Numbered from the stretch's first letter, positions 6,639-15,963 are shown. The stretch: 64,000 bases of DNA from Acinetobacter sp. NCu2D-2 (GCF_001647675.1 NZ_CP015594.1:186001-250000); one strand, 5' to 3'. The notes: generated from the sequence alone by a model not told the origin. Numbers and translations are program-made.

Positions 6639-9002
6639 ATGACTGACTTAGTTCAGCAGTTGGCAAAAGAAATTGCCGTACGTCCAAATCAAGTTGAAGC
6701 TGCCATCAAATTGATTGATGAAGGTGCCAGTGTTCCTTTTATTGCACGTTACCGTAAAGAAGTAACGCAGGGCTTAGACGATACGCAACTTCGCCAGCTC
6801 GATACACGTTTAACGTATTTACGTGATCTGTATGAACGCCGTGAAAAAGTGATTGAATCACTGAAAGAACAAAACAAATTAACAGATGATTTGTTAGCAC
6901 GCGTGAATGCAGCCGAAACTAAAAATGCATTAGAAGAAATTTACGCACCGTACCGTCCAAAACGTACCAGTAAATCATTTAAAGCACGTGAAGCGGGTTT
7001 AGGTCCAATTGCAGAGAAAATCTTTGCTGAAGCGGTTGAACCTCTAGAGGCACTTGCTGGTTTTAGTCATGAAGATTATCCAGACCAAGAGAGTCAGCTT
7101 GATGCTGTTCAGCACATCCTGATTGATGAATGGGCTCAAAATGTTGCATTAACTGCAGAACTTAAAGCAATGTTTGCTAAAACTGCTGTACTTAAAAGTT
7201 TAGTGGCAAGTGAAGAGAAAAAAGAAGTCGGTAAAAAATTCCGTGATTACTTCGATTTTTCAGAAAGCTTAAACAAAGTACCTTCACATCGTTTACTTGC
7301 GATGCTTCGTGGTCGTCAAGAAAATGTATTGGGTCTAAAAGTTGAAGGTGAAGATGATGCATCTTTGGCACGTATTGAAACTGAATACAATTTAGATCAA
7401 GCACAGCCACAAGCTCGCCAAGATTTCTTAAAGCAAACTGCGAAATTGTTCTGGCTCGGTAAAGTTCGTCCAAGCATCGAACATTCGTTATTGACTGAAA
7501 AACGCTTGGCTGCTGAATCTGAAGCAATGCAAGTCTTTGCTGAAAACTTACGTCATTTATTGCTTTCTGCACCTGCTGGTGCGCGTACGACTTTGGGTGT
7601 TGACCCTGGTATCCGTACAGGCGTGAAATTGGCTGTTGTAAATGCATCTGGTGATGTTTTAGCGCATAGCACGATTTATCCATTTGCACCGAAAGATGAT
7701 AAAGCCGGTTCTTTAACTGAGCTTGCGCGTTTATGCCGTGAATTCAACGTCGATTTAATCGCGATTGGTAACGGTACCGCAAGCCGCGAAACTGAAAGCT
7801 TAGTGGCTGAAATGATGGCTGCGAATAGCGATCTTAAATTGACCCGTGTTTCTGTATCAGAAGCAGGTGCATCGGTTTATTCAGCATCGGAACTTGCATC
7901 TCAAGAATTACCTGATTTAGACGTTTCCATTCGTGGTGCAGTGTCGATTGCTCGTCGTTTACAAGACCCACTTGCTGAACTTGTGAAGATTGATCCGAAA
8001 TCGATTGGTGTAGGTCAATATCAACATGATGTGAACCAAGCTGGCTTAGCGCAAACGCTTGAAGCTGTGGTTGAAGACTGTGTGAACTCAGTCGGTGTGG
8101 ATGTCAACACAGCATCAGCCGCGATTTTGGGTTATATCGCGGGTTTAAACAAATCAATCGCGCAACAAATTGTTGAATTCCGTAAAGAGCATGGTCGTTT
8201 CGACAACCGTCAATCTTTGAAAAAAGTGCCACGTTTAGGCGAACGTACTTTTGAACAAGCCGCGGGCTTCTTACGTATTCAAGATGGTTCTGAACCATTG
8301 GATGCTTCTGCGGTACACCCTGAGTCATACGCGCTTGTGTCTAAGATCGTTGCAGCGAAAGCAACCACAGTCAAAGACATCATTGGCAATACCGAAATCA
8401 TTCGCCAAGTGAATGCTGAAGAATTCGTTGATGATCAATTTGGTTTACCGACCATCCAAGACGTGTTAAGCGAACTTGAAAAACCGGGCCGTGACCCACG
8501 TCCTGAGTTCCGTACTGCGAAGTTCCGTGATGATATTACTGAAGTTTCACAACTCACTGAAGGTTTGACATTGGAAGGCGTGGTCACCAATGTGACGAAC
8601 TTTGGCGCATTCGTGGACGTTGGTGTACATCAAGATGGTTTAGTGCATATTTCTGAACTTGCCAATAGCTTTGTCTCTGATCCACATAAAGTGGTGAAAC
8701 CGGGTCAAATTGTACAAGTGCGTGTATTGAACGTTGATGTTGAGCGTAATCGTGTGAATTTGTCGATGCGTCCTGAAGGTGCTGAAGCACCGACTAAAGC
8801 GCCACGTCAACCACGCCGTGAGCAAAACAACGAGCAACGTGGTGAGCGTAAGCCACAAGGCAAACGTCCACAACATGTACGTGGTGAACGTCCGCAAGGC
8901 GAGCGCCCACAAGGCAAACAGCCACAGCAAAAACCACAAGAGCAAAAAATTGGTGGTTTAGGTGCGCTGTTATTGCAAGCCGGAATTAAAGGTTCGAAGT
9001 AA
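6639..9002 (+). CDS. tex: Tex family RNA-binding transcription accessory protein
   Basis: A 787-aa Tex homologue (the bacterial relative of Spt6), a cytoplasmic nucleic-acid-binding protein linked to transcription. Visible parts are the N-terminal helical Tex region (VPFIARYRKE near residue 30), the YqgF/RNase H-like domain (GVDPGIRTG near residue 324), the helix-hairpin-helix region (NTASAAILGYIAGL near 490), and the C-terminal S1 domain starting at LEGVVTNVTNFGAFVDVG near 645. A charged tail with repeated RPQG units ends the protein. I chose ATG 6639 because TGGGA precedes it; an in-frame GTG at 6624 lacks a binding site. A strong terminator follows. Confidence 0.93.
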   Translation: MTDLVQQLAKEIAVRPNQVEAAIKLIDEGASVPFIARYRKEVTQGLDDTQLRQLDTRLTYLRDLYERREKVIESLKEQNKLTDDLLARVNAAETKNALEEIYAPYRPKRTSKSFKAREAGLGPIAEKIFAEAVEPLEALAGFSHEDYPDQESQLDAVQHILIDEWAQNVALTAELKAMFAKTAVLKSLVASEEKKEVGKKFRDYFDFSESLNKVPSHRLLAMLRGRQENVLGLKVEGEDDASLARIETEYNLDQAQPQARQDFLKQTAKLFWLGKVRPSIEHSLLTEKRLAAESEAMQVFAENLRHLLLSAPAGARTTLGVDPGIRTGVKLAVVNASGDVLAHSTIYPFAPKDDKAGSLTELARLCREFNVDLIAIGNGTASRETESLVAEMMAANSDLKLTRVSVSEAGASVYSASELASQELPDLDVSIRGAVSIARRLQDPLAELVKIDPKSIGVGQYQHDVNQAGLAQTLEAVVEDCVNSVGVDVNTASAAILGYIAGLNKSIAQQIVEFRKEHGRFDNRQSLKKVPRLGERTFEQAAGFLRIQDGSEPLDASAVHPESYALVSKIVAAKATTVKDIIGNTEIIRQVNAEEFVDDQFGLPTIQDVLSELEKPGRDPRPEFRTAKFRDDITEVSQLTEGLTLEGVVTNVTNFGAFVDVGVHQDGLVHISELANSFVSDPHKVVKPGQIVQVRVLNVDVERNRVNLSMRPEGAEAPTKAPRQPRREQNNEQRGERKPQGKRPQHVRGERPQGERPQGKQPQQKPQEQKIGGLGALLLQAGIKGSK

Positions 9003-9015
9003 TTTTTAACCATAA

Positions 9016-9042
9016 AAAAACCTCCCGCTTGGGAGGTTTTTT
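9016..9042 (+). terminator. Rho-independent terminator of tex
   Basis: AAAAACCTCCC pairs perfectly with GGGAGGTTTTT around a GCTT loop, 13 nt after the tex stop codon. The same CTCCC/GGGAG design recurs after the next gene, where an IS4 element has inserted. Confidence 0.92.
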
Positions 9043-9075
9043 ATACTGATATTTAAAATTTGACAGAATTTAAAC

Positions 9076-11044
9076 ATGTTAAGAAGTTACTATCAAAATA
9101 ATATTTCTGATTTTTTAATCAGTTCAGATGATTCAATTTTAGGGTCTTTAGTAAAAAAATCACGAATTTAGCCTTGAAGATTTACAAAAAAATGCCTGGT
9201 TAGCACAAATTCATATTCTGAAAAAAAATCTATCCAATTTAGCAGCAGGCCATATTTACTTTGAATATAGTATTCCTCGTATGGGAAAGCGTGCAGATAA
9301 TATTTTAATTATTCGCAATCTGATTTCTGTGATTGAATTTAAGGTTGGAGAAACTACTTACTCTGCACCTGCTAAAAATCAGGTTTTAGATTACTGTTTG
9401 GATTTACAGAATTTCCATTCTGAAAGTCATAATAAAAAAATTATACCTATTCTCGTAGCGACTGATGCAAGTGAACAAAACATAGTTTGGCAGGATATAG
9501 ATAGCTTACGTGCTCCTATTTGTTGTCACAAACATAACTTAAAACAGGTAATTGAAGCCTCTCTATTGAATTATGAATCTAGTGAGAAAATTTATATTCA
9601 ACAGTGGGATCAAGCTATCTATAAACCAACACCTACAATTATTGAGGCGGCAAAAGCACTTTATCAAGGACATCAAGTCGAAGAAATTTCCAGAAGTGAT
9701 GCAGGGGCGATTAATTTAAAAATCACCTCTGCACGGATTGAACAGATCATTGAGGCTACAAAGCAACATCAAGAAAAAGCAATTTGTTTTTTAACAGGCG
9801 TACCCGGTGCAGGAAAGACCCTAGCTGGGTTAAATATAGCAAACCAAAGACTGAAAAAAGATGCATCGGAACATTCTGTATTCCTGTCTGGAAATGGGCC
9901 ATTAGTGGATGTGTTACAAGAAGCATTAATTCGACAAACAATTGAGACTTCGAAGCATTTGGGGAAATCTAAAACTAGATCATCTGTTGAAAGAGAAGCG
10001 AAAGCATTTATTCAAAATATCCATCACTTTAGGGATGAATATTTAAAATCTCCAGAACAACCGATCGAAAAAGTAGTTGTGTTTGATGAAGCACAAAGAG
10101 CATGGCGTAAAGAACAAGTATCGAATTTTATGAAGCAGAAAAAAGGGATTCAGAACTTTGATAAATCTGAACCCCAATTTCTGATTGAAGTCATGGATCG
10201 CCATACAGATTGGTGTGTGATTATTTGTTTGATTGGTGGTGGTCAGGAGATTAATACCGGAGAAGCTGGTGTTATCGAGTGGTTAGATGCATTACAACGA
10301 CATTTCCCTGAATGGCAGATTTATTATTCAGAAAAAATTTTAGACGATCATGTTTACTTACAAGATCACCTTCAAAAGCATAGTTTAGTTGAAAAAGGAC
10401 ATAAAGAATCAGCTTTACATTTATCGGTATCAGTTAGATCTTTCAGAAGTGAAAAAATCGCTGAACTCGTACAAGCAATTTTGGATGGTGATATATACAA
10501 AGCGCAAGGTGTCTATAGTCAAGTCGCTGCAAATTATCCAATTGTTTTAACAAGAGATTTAAAGAAAGCTAAGGCTTGGCTAAAACAACAAGCCAAAGGT
10601 ACAGAGCGTTATGGCATCATTGCAAGTTCTGGTGCAAGACGTTTAAAAGCTGATGGAATTGATGTTAAAAATAAAATAACGCCATCAGATTGGTTTTTAA
10701 ATCCAATAGATGATGTCCGTTCTTCCTATTATTTAGAAGATGTTGCAACAGAATTTGATGTGCAAGGGTTAGAACTCGATTATTGCTGTATTGCTTGGGA
10801 TATTAACTTTTATTTTAAAGCTAATTGGTGTTATCAGGCATTTAAAGGAACAAAATGGCAAAATATTAATCATGCAGAAAAGAGAAAATACTTACTTAAC
10901 ACCTATCGGGTGCTCATGACACGGGCACGTCAAGGTTTGGTGATTTACCTTCCGGAGGTAGATGATAATGATTGGACTCGACCAAGTGAATTATATGATT
11001 CAACTTATCAATTTTTAAAAACATGTGGTTTTAGAGAAATTTAA
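9076..11044 (+). pseudogene. DUF2075 nuclease-helicase protein, frameshifted near its start
   Basis: The reading frame starting at ATG 9076 runs 31 codons and stops at TAG 9169. The continuation lies in another frame and encodes the rest. Removing one A from the seven-A run at 9153-9159 joins them into about 655 aa. The downstream part shows a PD-(D/E)XK-like nuclease signature (GKRADNIL, then IEFK, then QVLDY), Walker A GVPGAGKT, Walker B VVVFDEAQ, and late helicase motifs (FDVQGLELD, LMTRARQG). An ORF starting at internal ATG 9281 (587 aa) keeps the nuclease Asp and ExK. The family is a DNA/RNA helicase often seen in accessory regions; a defence role is plausible but unproven. The shift may be a mutation or a homopolymer sequencing error. 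Confidence 0.8.
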
Positions 11045-11050
11045 AAAACC

Positions 11051-11062
11051 CTCCCATTTGGG
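11051..11062. repeat. Left copy of 12-bp target duplication of the IS4 element
   Basis: CTCCCATTTGGG here is repeated exactly at 12452-12463, directly flanking the 1389-bp insertion. The site is the loop and half-stem of the terminator of the DUF2075 gene. Confidence 0.92.
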
Positions 11063-11075
11063 TAATGCCAGTCAG

Positions 11076-12380
11076 TTAAGAAATTGACTGGCATTTTCTT
11101 GGATATTTTTGTGCTTTAATTTTCACTACTCGCGGACATTGCCTTTGCCTTTTTTCAGGTAATACAAATATTTTAGATTGTTCAAATAATTGTGCTAAAT
11201 GTTTGGGTAGATTTCCTGCTGATTCTAAAGGTGTGTGCCTTAAGATATTGATAATACTCATAGATGCAATATGGAAACTGATCCTTAAAGGACTCACCTT
11301 TGCATGTTCAGCGATAAACCTCATCTGTCTTCTTAAGATATTATAAGCAATAAATACCCCCCACAATTCTTGATAGACCAAATCAGGTTGTTTGCTTCTT
11401 AAAATTCTTGCATCCTGTAAATCACTTTTAATTTCCCGATAACACATTTCTATTTCCCAACGCTGGATATAAAGCATTGCAAGGTCTTTGAATGGATAAA
11501 CTTCAGAATCTGTTAATGATGTAATGTAACGTCTTATTTTTCCTGCATATTCAACTTCAATTAAACGTGCTTCCCAATAGTCACCCAATGACGGATTTAT
11601 CTTTTTTGCTCTTGCTGAAACAGGCATTTTGATCTGAAAGTCATGGGCCGCATTATGATGAATCACTTCATAACGCAGGTTGTCCTTTGCTCGCATCAAC
11701 CAATGACTCTCTTCTGCCTGAGATTGCCAACTCACTAAAAAATCAGCAGAGAAGTAAGCACGATCAAATAGGGTAATACTGCGAACTGGTGCTTTTAATT
11801 GACTGGCTAAGGTTAATTCACCTTGATCCATACTGCCAATTTGGGCATCAATCATTTCATGTGTATTGGTATTCACCAGGCAAGTCGCTCTGACTTGTGG
11901 GTAAGGGGTAGCTGCTGTTTTGCCTTTGGATGAACCAAAGTGCTTAAAGTTTTCTTCTGTATGAGGCATAGACCAAACCACACCATCTACAGCACAAACG
12001 CATAGACCGTGAAAGTTGCTATATTGTTGTTGTGAGTCTTTAAACCATGCCTGACTTAATGTCGAAAATAAAGCACTCATGGGCTCTAAGCCTAAGCGCT
12101 GTCTTGCTTGTACGGATGCACTCGGTACACAGTATTCTGCCGTACCGAAAACAAGTTGCAATTGTTGAACCACATACCAAATCGGTTGATTTCGAAATAG
12201 AGCAAGTCCGATTACCAGCCAAACAACATGTTCAGCAGGCAGTTTTCTTTTTCGAATTGATGCTTTACCTGTTTGGTTTAAGCAATCTTCAATCCAGTTT
12301 AAATCAATCAATTCACTGAATTGTGAAAGTGAAGGTAGGGTTTGTTTTAATGTTAAATCTAAATTCTGAGATAAATTCAT
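11076..12380 (-). CDS. IS4-family transposase
   Basis: A 434-aa DDE transposase, close in pattern to the InsG transposase of E. coli IS4. An N-terminal domain (RKRKLPAEHVVWLVIGLALFR, given here in outline) precedes catalytic Asp residues in CAVDGVVWS and TLFDRAYFS. The YREIK box carries the Y-(2)-R-(3)-E-(6)-K signature as YIQRWEIEMCYREIK. The C-terminus has the family's basic PRVVKIKAQKYP segment. The stop codon lies inside the right terminal repeat. The frame is intact, so the element may be active. A terminator-like hairpin abuts the start codon and should limit expression. Confidence 0.95.
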   Translation of the reverse strand: MNLSQNLDLTLKQTLPSLSQFSELIDLNWIEDCLNQTGKASIRKRKLPAEHVVWLVIGLALFRNQPIWYVVQQLQLVFGTAEYCVPSASVQARQRLGLEPMSALFSTLSQAWFKDSQQQYSNFHGLCVCAVDGVVWSMPHTEENFKHFGSSKGKTAATPYPQVRATCLVNTNTHEMIDAQIGSMDQGELTLASQLKAPVRSITLFDRAYFSADFLVSWQSQAEESHWLMRAKDNLRYEVIHHNAAHDFQIKMPVSARAKKINPSLGDYWEARLIEVEYAGKIRRYITSLTDSEVYPFKDLAMLYIQRWEIEMCYREIKSDLQDARILRSKQPDLVYQELWGVFIAYNILRRQMRFIAEHAKVSPLRISFHIASMSIINILRHTPLESAGNLPKHLAQLFEQSKIFVLPEKRQRQCPRVVKIKAQKYPRKCQSIS

Positions 12381-12382
12381 AA

Positions 12383-12412
12383 AAAAAGAGCGTATTTACA
12401 TACGCTCTTTTT
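12383..12412. promoter_or_regulatory. Hairpin in the transposase leader, terminator-like
   Basis: AAAAAGAGCGTA and TACGCTCTTTTT form a perfect 12-bp stem with a 6-nt loop immediately before the transposase ATG (start codon at 12380). On the minus strand it ends in a T-run, so it looks like an intrinsic terminator. It could block readthrough from outside promoters and also occlude the ribosome binding site, as in the protective fold of IS10. Confidence 0.75.
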
Positions 12413-12451
12413 ACAGTATTTTAACTTTTTTTGCTTAACTGACTGGCATTA

Positions 12452-12475
12452 CTCCCATTTGGGAGGTTTTTTTAT
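12452..12475 (+). terminator. Surviving terminator with right copy of IS4 target duplication
   Basis: CTCCC ATTT GGGAG is followed by seven T. Before insertion this was the terminator of the DUF2075 gene. After insertion only this right-hand copy is complete, and it is now about 1.4 kb from that gene. Confidence 0.85.
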
Positions 12476-12480
12476 AGCGC

Positions 12481-13547
12481 AGATTCAAATCCCAAGTGCA
12501 ACACATTTGTAGTTAGTTGAAAAAGTTAGGTGTATTCATAGAATCATTAGACTTTTTCAACTCGCAATTGGAAAGCACACAATGAAGAAATACACCCAAC
12601 TTTCTCAAGATGAAAGATACGAAATTTATGCTACTTTGAAAAGTAAAAGTTCAATCGCTACCCTTGCTCGGGAGTTAGGACGTTCACGATCAACCATCTA
12701 CCGTGAAATAAAAAGAAATACTGGGCAACGTGGATATAGAGCTCAACAGGCAGCTAAATTTGCAAGTCAAAGACGGTACCGTCCTTCATCATCAATGACA
12801 GCATTTGCCTTCGCTTATATTGATTATTTGATTGGTTTGGACTGGTCACCAGAACAAATTTCAGGTGCTTTAACACAACGCGGTTGGCTGGATGTACCTT
12901 CACATGAGTGGATTTACCAGTACATTTATCAAGATAAATCACAAGGAGGTAAACTCCATCTACACTTAAGGCATCAGAAGAAATATCGAAAACGCGGTTA
13001 CAAAAACACGGATCGTAGGGGGCAAATCATTGATAAAACAAGTATTCACTGCAGAGACCAGGTCATTGATCAACGACAACGTTTAGGAGATTTCGAAGGT
13101 GACACGGTGATTGGTAAACATCATAAAGGTGCTTTATTGACACTCGTTGATCGAAAGAGCCTGTATGTACATATTGTTCATTTAGGGCCAACGAGAGCAT
13201 CCTCTCAAACGATTACTTGTGCATTAGATCGTTTACAAATGAGCCATGCTTATAGTGTGACATTTGATAATGGCAAAGAATTTTCCGAACACAAAAGAAT
13301 TACTAATGCTGGGATAGAGACGTATTTTGCTGATCCTTACAAGTCTATTCAGCGAGCTAGAAATGAAAATACGAATGGTTTAATCCGTCAATATCTGCCA
13401 AAATCATCATCGTTTGATGATGTGTCAAACGAACAAATAGAGCAGATAGAATTTGCACTCAACCATCGTCCTAGAAAAACACTAGGTTGGTATACACCGA
13501 GTGAAGTTATGGCTGGTTTTTATACTGTTGCACTTGCCGTTTGAATC
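12481..13547 (+). mobile_element. IS30-family insertion sequence (about 1067 bp)
   Basis: The left end (GATTCAAATCCCAAGTGCAACA) and the reverse complement of the right end (GATTCAAACGGCAAGTGCAACA) share 19 of 22 bases. If the element spans 12481-13547, CGC occurs on both sides (12478-12480 and 13548-13550), a 3-bp duplication of the size usual for IS30. The single ORF is an intact IS30 transposase. It lies about 18 bp beyond the terminator that received the IS4 element. Exact IS name not recognised. Confidence 0.88.
12582..13544 (+). CDS. IS30-family transposase
   Basis: A 320-aa DDE transposase. The N-terminal helix-turn-helix region has the family signature KYTQLSQDERYEIYATLK and a second HTH (IATLARELGRSRSTIYREIKRN, shown in outline). 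The catalytic core has Asp in GDFEGDTVIG, Asp in VTFDNGKEF, and Glu in NENTNGLIRQY, the D-D-E(33) arrangement typical of IS30. The frame is complete and starts with GGAAAG upstream of ATG 12582. The stop codon lies within the right inverted repeat. Probably functional. Confidence 0.95.
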   Translation: MKKYTQLSQDERYEIYATLKSKSSIATLARELGRSRSTIYREIKRNTGQRGYRAQQAAKFASQRRYRPSSSMTAFAFAYIDYLIGLDWSPEQISGALTQRGWLDVPSHEWIYQYIYQDKSQGGKLHLHLRHQKKYRKRGYKNTDRRGQIIDKTSIHCRDQVIDQRQRLGDFEGDTVIGKHHKGALLTLVDRKSLYVHIVHLGPTRASSQTITCALDRLQMSHAYSVTFDNGKEFSEHKRITNAGIETYFADPYKSIQRARNENTNGLIRQYLPKSSSFDDVSNEQIEQIEFALNHRPRKTLGWYTPSEVMAGFYTVALAV

Positions 13548-13676
13548 CGCCTAGTTAAAAGTAAAATATGAGCTTTTCGCAGCCTAGCAAAACTACAGTA
13601 AAAATTTTAAAAAGACTGTAAAAATAGTGTAAAAGTCACACAAAACAACAAGCAAAGCCCCCTTTAAACGGTTTGG

Positions 13677-13689
13677 ATTGTCCGACAAT
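13677..13689. promoter_or_regulatory. Small palindrome upstream of the SulP-carbonic anhydrase gene
   Basis: ATTGTC-C-GACAAT, a perfect 6-bp palindrome with one central base, lies about 80 nt before the ATG at 13767. It could be an operator. Function not known. Confidence 0.3.
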
Positions 13690-13766
13690 ATTTCTCGGCT
13701 GCACTACTTTTGAATAATTCAGCAGCATAAGAACAATTTTTTCTTTAATGAGACAACGGTTTAATT

Positions 13767-15952
13767 ATGGATGTGGCTTCTCGAAAACAACGTTTTCATT
13801 TTAAGGATTTACTCTCAGGCACAGTGGTTTTTTAGTAGCGTTGCCACTGTGTTTAGGCATTGCTTTGGCTTCAGGTGCGCCAATTATTGCCGGCATTATC
13901 TCGGGTATTGTTGGTGGTATTGTCGTGGGGCTTTTGAGTGGCTCACATATTAGTGTGGCAGGCCCAGCCGCAGGTTTAACTGCGGTCATCTTGGTACAAC
14001 TTGATACTCTCGGCGGCAATTATGCTGCCTTTTTATTGTGTGTGATTTTGGCAGGGTTACTGCAAATTGCTTTTGGTCTATTTCGCTTGGGCTTCTTTGC
14101 CAACTTTATTCCCAATAACGTGATTTTAGGTCTACTTGCCGCCATTGGCTTGATTTTGATTCTCGGGCAAATCCAATATTTATTTGGACTCAGCAACTTT
14201 AGTTGGCAAGGCATATTCACAGGGCAGTGGGCGCAGATTGGCTGGGATACTGGCTCAATCATTATTGGTATATTCAGTCTATTGTTTATGCTGATTTGGG
14301 ATCAAACGCGTTTAAAAACGGGCTTAATTCCCTCGGCACTGATAGTTGTTGTCGCTGCGGTTGTACTCAATCTATTGCTCAGTCTATTTCAACCCAATTG
14401 GGCAGTGTCCGCACAGCATCTGATTCAACTGCCTGATATTTGGCAATCGCCCAGTGCTTTTTTTACCTTTCCTGATTGGCAGCAATTAAACAATCCATTG
14501 ATCTATATGGGTGCTGTGACATTGGCTGTGGTGGCATCACTCGAAACCTTACTTAATCTTGAAGCAGCTGACAAACTTGATCCTAGCAAACGTTCTTCAC
14601 CGCCGAATCGTGAACTTTGGGCACAAGGTGTGGGAAATGTGGTTTCAGGTGTGATTGGCGGTATGCCCTTGACCTCTGTGATTGTGCGTAGTTCAGTCAA
14701 TGCCAGCGCAGGGGCAAAAAGTAAAAATTCAGCTATTTTTCATGGGGTACTGTTATTGCTTGCAGTGCTATTCTTTGTACCGCTGATGAATATGATTCCA
14801 TTGGCAGTCTTGGCTGCCATTCTGATTTTAACGGGTTTTAAGCTCACCCATCCCAAGCTCTACGCTGAACTGTATCGTAAAGGTTGGAAACAGTTTCTAC
14901 CGTTTATGGTCACCATTGTGGCAATTCTAGCGACAGATTTACTGATCGGGATTTTGATTGGTTTGGCGGTGAGCGCAGGCTTTATTTTATATGGCAATTT
15001 TAATAAGGGTCTCAAAATTTACCGTGAGCATCATTTACATGGCGTGATTACACGGTTGGAATTGCCGTCGCAAGTCAGCTTTTTAAATCGTTCAGCACTG
15101 ATTTCGGCCTTAGAGCATATACATCAAGGTGAGCGTGTGGTGATTGATGCCACCCATGTCGATGATATGGATGCCGATATTTTTCAACTGATTCAAGAAT
15201 ATCAGCAGGAAACTGCCAAACAACGCGGCATTGATTTACAACTGATTGGTTTTAAAAACCATTATGCCGATGCCAAAGAGGCGGTGCTAGATATTGATAT
15301 CAGTACGGTTGCATTACAACAACGTTTAACACCTCAGGCAGTGCTGGATGTATTAAAAGCCGGCAATGCCCGATTTGTTCAAAATGAACGTTTACAACGC
15401 GATATTTATCGTCAAATTCGAGTCACTGCAGAAGAGGGGCAGCATCCCATTGCTGCCGTACTCGGCTGTATGGATTCACGTGCACCGACCGAAATGATTT
15501 TTGATGTCGGGATTGGTGATTTATTTAGTCTACGTATTGCGGGTAACGTTGCAGGGCAAAAGGTGCTGGGTTCCTTAGAGTTTGCTTGCCAAGCCAAAGG
15601 TGCCAAAGTCATCGTGGTGCTTGGGCATACCGACTGCGGTGCGGTGACCAGTGCCTGTCAATTGCATTTGGCGGGGCAGTCGCCGCAAAGCCTTACCAGC
15701 ATGCCACATATTCGTTATGTGCTCGGTCCTTTAAATGAATCGGTACATAAGGTGGCAGAAATGATGCAACCGCAGCACATGACGGCTGCATTTATTCAGC
15801 AAGTCACGCAAATGAATGTGCACAACAATATTCGTTATATTTTGCAAGAAAGTGAAGTATTACTGAACATGGTTGAGCAAGGCGAGATTTTAATTGTCGG
15901 TGCTATTTATGACGTGAAAACTGGTCAAGTGCAGTTCTTAGGTGAAAACTAA
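13767..15952 (+). pseudogene. SulP transporter-STAS-beta-carbonic anhydrase fusion, frameshifted
   Basis: From ATG 13767 the frame reads MDVASRKQRFHFKDLLSG and then stops at TAG 13833 in a six-T run (13828-13833). One more T would continue as FLVALPLCLGIAL into the long downstream frame, giving about 728 aa. The product would be a SulP-type inner-membrane anion (likely bicarbonate or sulfate) transporter with about ten helices. A STAS segment follows (VVIDATHVDDMDADI), then a complete beta-carbonic anhydrase with zinc ligands Cys543, His596 and Cys599 and the Asp545/Arg547 pair, numbered from the TTG at 13841. This couples bicarbonate handling with CO2 hydration. The defect is either a real mutation or a homopolymer error; the rest shows no decay. 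Confidence 0.82.
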
Positions 15953-15963
15953 ATTGCATCAAA

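Larger units (their letters stand above)
11063..12451 (-). mobile_element. IS4-family insertion sequence (1389 bp)
   Basis: The ends are perfect 18-bp inverted repeats, TAATGCCAGTCAGTTAAG at 11063-11080 and its complement at 12434-12451. They are flanked by the 12-bp duplication CTCCCATTTGGG. It encodes one intact transposase on the minus strand. Long target duplications of this size fit the IS4 group. The element sits in the terminator hairpin of the DUF2075 gene; the right-hand copy of the duplication still forms a complete hairpin. I cannot name the specific IS. Confidence 0.95.

Noticed and set aside
9153..9170. Programmed -1 frameshift at the seven-A run of the DUF2075 gene
   Set aside because: The shift needed is +1, not -1, so the classical A-run slippery site does not explain it.
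13826..13836. Programmed -1 ribosomal frameshifting in the SulP gene
   Set aside because: The zero-frame codons GTT TTT do not make a canonical slippery heptamer, and no stimulating stem follows closely. A missing T is simpler.
13771..13953. A 60-aa frame overlapping the start of the SulP gene
   Set aside because: It is the third frame across the broken start of the transporter and has no binding site or recognisable sequence.
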